Assembly (NCBI GenBank): GCA_963728295.1
Contig: CAVSKB010000005.1
Span: forward strand, 124,001 to 188,000
Direction of reading: 5' to 3'
DNA length: 64,000 bases
Source: DATJKD01 sp963728295
Lineage (GTDB): Bacteria; Pseudomonadota; Gammaproteobacteria; Steroidobacterales; Steroidobacteraceae
Under the pieces are notes generated by a model, which worked only from the letters and a program-made list of their open reading frames with translations, searched no databases and had not been told where the DNA came from. Position 1 is the first letter of the stretch; each line of letters opens with the position of its first letter. Made by a program: the position numbers and the translations under genes. Shown in pieces: positions 59,193 to 64,000 of this stretch.

Positions 59193-60362
59193 ACCACGAC
59201 CTGGCGTAGTCCCTGCCGACGCGGATGGGTCGGACGAGGTAGTAGAGAAAGCGGAGCCTCGCGGGCAATGCGATCATCGTCCGGTCTTTGACGCTCGGAC
59301 GCAGGTGTCATGACCGGGTGACGCACCCAGGGGCGGGAATACCAGGAGTAAATCCGGTCCCGCCAGCGCTCGCGAATCCGGAAGTGAAAGCCTTCATATG
59401 ACATGGGTGACGACGCCACCGAGGTGTCGTCGGCAAACAGCCGGTGGTTGATGTAGTCGATGAGCGGCTCGATCTGCGCAGGATCGACGCGGTGCGCTAG
59501 ATCGTGGTGAACCGGCGCGCCGAGCAATTCCCGTGCGACGGTCAGGCCGAGCGAGAGCGCACGCTGGCAGCCGACGCGCCTGGCCGCGGCCGCGACGGAG
59601 TTCCAGTCCAAGCGTCGGCCACGCTCGAAGAAGCTCCGCGATGTCGCAGATCTTGCTCAGCCTCAGTTCCTTTCTCTCCCATGCATCCTTGCGCAGCTGG
59701 ATGCTGAGAACGACCAGCATGTCCTCGGCGCTCAGCGTCGGAATGCCACCCGCGGACGCCACGTGCTGCCGGCGCTTCCACAAGCGGTCGAACCAGAGAC
59801 TACCCGGCCAGACATCCGGAGCAATGTGCCGGTGCAGATCGACATAAACGATGCCCGTCGCGTCTATCAGGGAGCATTCCCACCCGTAGTTTTCGCGCAA
59901 CCGATAGCCGCCGCGTGACAGCAGGAGTTCACGGGCGCGGCGGTAGTCGCGCGGCTGCACGAGGACATCGAGGTCCCAGAACTGCCGCAGGCTGATGTTT
60001 CCGTAGGCAACCGCCGCGATCGCGGGCCCCTTGTATGCAATCGCACGGATGCCACCGGTGTCGAGCGTCCGCAGCAGCCCGACGAGCCTGCCGGTGAGGA
60101 AGAAATTCCGCCGTGCGATGTGGTCCTGCTGTTGCGCGAGAGCCGCGGTGATCGCCGGAGGTATCGCTCCGAACTGCGCCGCGCTCAGGCTTCGCTGTAT
60201 CAGGGGCACGACCCGCTGCCTGGTAGCAAGCCGGAGGAAGTATGCCCAGTCGAGCTCCTGGGAGAGCAGGGATGTAGCACGCTTTTGGGTAACCTCGTCC
60301 AGCGTGGTACGGGCGCAGCAGAGCAGCAGCTGGGCCTCGGGACGAATGCCGTTCACCTGCAT
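59179..60362 (-). pseudogene. Lasso-associated nucleotidyltransferase with two frameshifts
   Basis: Starts ATG 60362. Nucleotidyltransferase fold: IRAIAYKGPAIAAVAYGNISLRQFWDLDVLVQPRDY, with the catalytic Asp130-x-Asp132 pair, then LHRHIAPDVWPGSLWFDRLW and LSAEDMLVVLSIQLRKDAWERKELRLSKICDIAELL. The frame slips near 59609 (to LDWNSVAAAARRVG) and near 59296 (to SVKDRTMIALPARLRFLYYLVRPIRVG), ending at TAG 59179. Both slips are +1. In the Bacillus pseudomycoidin cluster the homolog modifies the C-terminal phosphate with a sugar. Convergent with the exporter, overlapping it by 14 bp. Confidence 0.82.
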
Positions 60363-60387
60363 GGCTGCTTGCGGAAGCACGGAACCG

Positions 60388-61167
60388 TTACGGCGCCGGG
60401 ATGACGAGTTCCGCGGCGCGGCCGCCGTCGACAGACAGACAGGCGCCGGTGATGTAAGACGACTCGTCCGAAGCGAGAAACAACGCCGCATTGGCAATCT
60501 CTTCCGGCTCGCCGAACCGGCCCAGCGGCACCTGCGCCGCGATCTTGCGGCCATACTCGGCAGCAGGCCCGGCAAACCCCGCGGCCGTCAGCGGCGTGTT
60601 GATCACGCCGGGCGCGATCGCATTTACGCGCACGTTGCTGCGTGCGCCTTCCATCGCCGCGTACCTCGTGAACTGGATGAGCGCGGCCTTGGCGGTGCCG
60701 TAGCCGGACAGACCCGGCGAAGCGAGCAGCCCCATGATCGAGGCGATGTTTACGATCGAACCGCGCTGCGCGGGCAGCATGATGCGGAACGCCTCGCGCG
60801 TCGCGACGAATGTGGAGTCGACATTGATCGCGAAATCGCGGCGAAACGCCTCGACACTCATGTCCGCGATGGCACCGTAATTGACCGAGGGTGCGTTGTT
60901 GACCAGCACGTCGAGCCGGCTGCGCGCGGCGGCCGTCGATTGGATGAAGGTCGCGAGCCGTTCGTGGTCGGCGACATCGAGCGCGGTGAAACTCGCCGAG
61001 CCACCATGCGCCTGGATGGCGCCCGCGAGCTCGGCCAGCGGTCCCTCGCGCCGGGCGCAGAGCGCGACATGCGCACCCTCGGCCGCAAACCGCTCGGCGA
61101 TCGCCGCGCCGATGCCCTGGCTCGCGCCGGTGACGATCGCTACTCGCCCCTCGAGCCTTCCCGGCAC
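60388..61167 (-). CDS. SDR family oxidoreductase
   Basis: 259 residues. VAIVTGASQGIGAAIAERFAAEGAHVALCARREG, LVNNAPSVNYG (NNAP in place of NNAG), IVNIASIMGLLASPGLSGYGTAKAALI (Ser, Tyr, Lys present) and VRVNAIAPGVINTPLT. The Arg pair after the second strand (CARR) suggests NADP. 26 bp upstream of the nucleotidyltransferase on the same strand, which may be incidental. Closest in style to 3-oxoacyl reductases and steroid dehydrogenases. Confidence 0.9.
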   Translation of the reverse strand: MPGRLEGRVAIVTGASQGIGAAIAERFAAEGAHVALCARREGPLAELAGAIQAHGGSASFTALDVADHERLATFIQSTAAARSRLDVLVNNAPSVNYGAIADMSVEAFRRDFAINVDSTFVATREAFRIMLPAQRGSIVNIASIMGLLASPGLSGYGTAKAALIQFTRYAAMEGARSNVRVNAIAPGVINTPLTAAGFAGPAAEYGRKIAAQVPLGRFGEPEEIANAALFLASDESSYITGACLSVDGGRAAELVIPAP

Positions 61168-61247
61168 TGTGGTCCTCCTCCCTGATTCGGTTGCGGCAGT
61201 CTACTCATCCGGGCGCCGACCGTAATCTGTTGGTCCTTGTTGATGAC

Positions 61248-62451
<1,204 letters not shown>

Positions 62452-62536
62452 GAATTGCAGACTCCTGAAACGGACTGCGTTGCACGACTGGATGAGTATG
62501 CCAAGTCAAGCTGCGTGTCGCAGCCAGCAGCAGATC

Positions 62537-64000
62537 CTAATCGTGCGCGATGAGAGCCTTTGCCGCGGCGCGGCCCGGCCAGCCGCACACGGTGCCCATC
62601 GGGTGTGCGCCGGCACCGGTGTGCCAAAGACCCGGAATCGGACTGCGATACCCCGCCAGGCTCGGGGTTGGTCGCCACGGACCGAGCTGTGCGACGCACA
62701 TGTCGACGTGGAAAGCGTGCCCTCGGTATCCACCCGACATTGCCGCGATGTCCTCCGGGCTTCGCGCAGCACTGCCGATGACCTGCTGCGAAACACCCGG
62801 CGCGACATGCTCGAAGGTCGTCATGACGGCGTCGACGATCGACTGCCGGCGTTGACTCCACGGTTGTACATCGCGCAGCTGCAACGGTACAGCCGGCACG
62901 AACACGTACAGCCCCTCGCCCGTGCTGCCAGGCGGGACTAGGCTGCGATCGATGACGGACGGCACTGCAATCCAAACCGGCAGATCGGATGCGATCTCAC
63001 CGAGGCCGATCGAGGCGCAGGTGCGTCGCACGGCATCGAGATCGGTCGCGAACAGCATGCTGCTCGGCAGCAGTTCGCGACCGCGCTCTGCACCGGTGAC
63101 GAGCAACGGCTGCTCGCGCAGCGCGACGTCAACACGGAAGGCGGCAAAGTTGTTGCGTGACACGCCGAGCGCGTCGAGTTCGGCGCGCAGGCCGTCGCGC
63201 ACGAGTTCTTGCGGCACCAGACGATCAAAGAGAGTCTTCGGATCGAGCGCACCCACGACCTGCGCGGCACGGAATTCGACACCGGAGCTCGTCGTGACAC
63301 CGACGACTCGTCCCGACTCGTGCAACAGCGCGGTGACCGGGTCGGCGGTACGCAGCTCCCCGCCGCTGGCCTGGAGTTCGGCTACCAGCGCCGCGACCAG
63401 CGCGCCCATGCCGCCGACCGGACGACGCACGCCCCACTCGTGCTGCAACGCCATTACGCTCATGATCAGCCCGGCGGCCGGCTCGTCTATCGATACGACG
63501 CCGCCGATCGCGAAGCAGGCGAGCGCAGTGCGCAACTCACGCGACTCGAACCACTCCTCGATCAGCGGGCCGGGAGCGGACAGCAGGATACGAGTGGCAC
63601 GCGCCAAGTGGCGCCGCCGAAGCAGGGCCCGCCTTGCGACCTTCCATAGCGTCGCCACCGTCGGGCGGCGCGGATGACCCATCAGGTACGGCGTGACGGC
63701 GATCCAGACATCGCGCAGCACCTCCGTCAATTCCGCGTAACGCTCGGCGTCGCGCCGGGAGAAGGCCTCGATCTCGCGGCAGGTACGGCGATAGTCGCGC
63801 CAGAATGCGAGCGATGCGCCGTCCGGTGTCACGTAGCTGTAGAACGGGTCAGGGGCCACCCAGCGCAGTCCGTGCCGGGCCAGCCCGAGCTCGTCGACGA
63901 AGGACGGCGGAATGTTTCCAGTAGCCATGTCGAGTGCAGCGGGGCTGAAGCGGAAGCCTGGGGCCGCAGCAATAGTTTCCTCGGTCGTCGTGAAACCGCC
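62537..64000 (-). CDS. Phytoene-desaturase-like FAD oxidoreductase, 5' end cut by window
   Basis: At least 487 residues; the frame is open through the window end, so the FAD-binding GxGxxG start is missing. Visible parts: FRFSPAALDMATGNIPPSF, FESRELRTALACFAIGG, GLIMSVMALQHEWGVRRPVGGMGALVAALVAELQASGGELRTADPVTALL (typical of crtI-type enzymes), VVGALDPKTLFDRLVP, and the C-terminal PGLWHTGAGAHPMGTVCGWPGRAAAKALI. Homologs are carotenoid desaturases/isomerases and related uncharacterised oxidoreductases (NAD(P)/FAD-dependent). Substrate unknown. Confidence 0.9.
   Translation of the reverse strand, partial: GGFTTTEETIAAAPGFRFSPAALDMATGNIPPSFVDELGLARHGLRWVAPDPFYSYVTPDGASLAFWRDYRRTCREIEAFSRRDAERYAELTEVLRDVWIAVTPYLMGHPRRPTVATLWKVARRALLRRRHLARATRILLSAPGPLIEEWFESRELRTALACFAIGGVVSIDEPAAGLIMSVMALQHEWGVRRPVGGMGALVAALVAELQASGGELRTADPVTALLHESGRVVGVTTSSGVEFRAAQVVGALDPKTLFDRLVPQELVRDGLRAELDALGVSRNNFAAFRVDVALREQPLLVTGAERGRELLPSSMLFATDLDAVRRTCASIGLGEIASDLPVWIAVPSVIDRSLVPPGSTGEGLYVFVPAVPLQLRDVQPWSQRRQSIVDAVMTTFEHVAPGVSQQVIGSAARSPEDIAAMSGGYRGHAFHVDMCVAQLGPWRPTPSLAGYRSPIPGLWHTGAGAHPMGTVCGWPGRAAAKALIAHD

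Overview
This is a GC-rich, gene-dense bacterial chromosome segment. Gene content points to a gammaproteobacterium-like organism of the steroid- or aromatic-degrading, environmental kind, but no rRNA or marker gene is present, so this is inference. Markers include a caa3-type cytochrome oxidase, NnrU, a DUF1326/DUF2182 pair, cyanophycin genes, an HsaA/HsaD/HsaE-like catabolic group and a proteobacterial-type lasso peptide cluster. I see no tRNA, rRNA, CRISPR array, insertion sequence or phage gene.

Layout. 0-6.3 kb: truncated FAD oxidoreductase, two paralogous secreted fibronectin-III-like proteins flanking a CHRD protein, NnrU, and a quaternary-amine-type ABC importer. 6.4-15 kb: small hypotheticals, an MscS channel, a YIP1/DUF1993/lipoprotein operon, a TPR protein running in frame into a GbsR/MarR-type regulator, and a DUF4166/saccharopine-dehydrogenase-like pair. 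15-26.7 kb: lipoprotein sugar dehydrogenase, an ECF42-like sigma factor with two fused DGPF (YCII) domains, DUF899, a 50-residue CPxC protein, DUF2182/DUF1326, a hot-dog thioesterase, DedA-rhodanese, a beta-propeller protein, a MATE pump and a small outer-membrane barrel. 26.9-40.5 kb: cyanophycin metabolism (Mur-ligase-like protein, CphA, CphB, and beta-aspartyl dipeptidase IadA) surrounding a full caa3 oxidase operon. A roughly 550-bp imperfect palindrome lies between cphB and cphA. 40.5-48.7 kb: catabolic group (SDR, hydratase, meta-cleavage-type hydrolase, HsaA-like flavin monooxygenase, two overlapping AsnC regulators, two SnoaL-like proteins, an Old Yellow Enzyme, a nucleotide-sugar-epimerase-like protein). 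48.7-53 kb: small regulators and housekeeping (CPXCG, DUF2799, VOC, AraC, ArsR-SRPBCC, Ogt, response regulator).

53.4-60.4 kb holds the most interesting system: a lasso peptide cluster ordered cyclase (C), precursor (A), HPr-kinase-like (K), RRE (B1), leader protease (B2), ABC exporter (D), with a convergent nucleotidyltransferase (N). The precursor is a 51-residue GTG-start gene at 55428-55583. It has a textbook leader (Y-x-x-P, Gly, penultimate Thr), a predicted Gly1-Asp8 ring, an unusually long 22-residue tail with two cysteines, and a C-terminal Ser that is the expected phosphorylation site for the kinase. The window ends with an SDR, a thiolase and a truncated phytoene-desaturase-like oxidoreductase.

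Nine genes contain eleven apparent frameshifts. All eleven are of the same +1 type, and each can be repaired by removing one G on the sense strand. This is either a sequencing or assembly bias or something odd about the genome, and affects how several annotations should be read.
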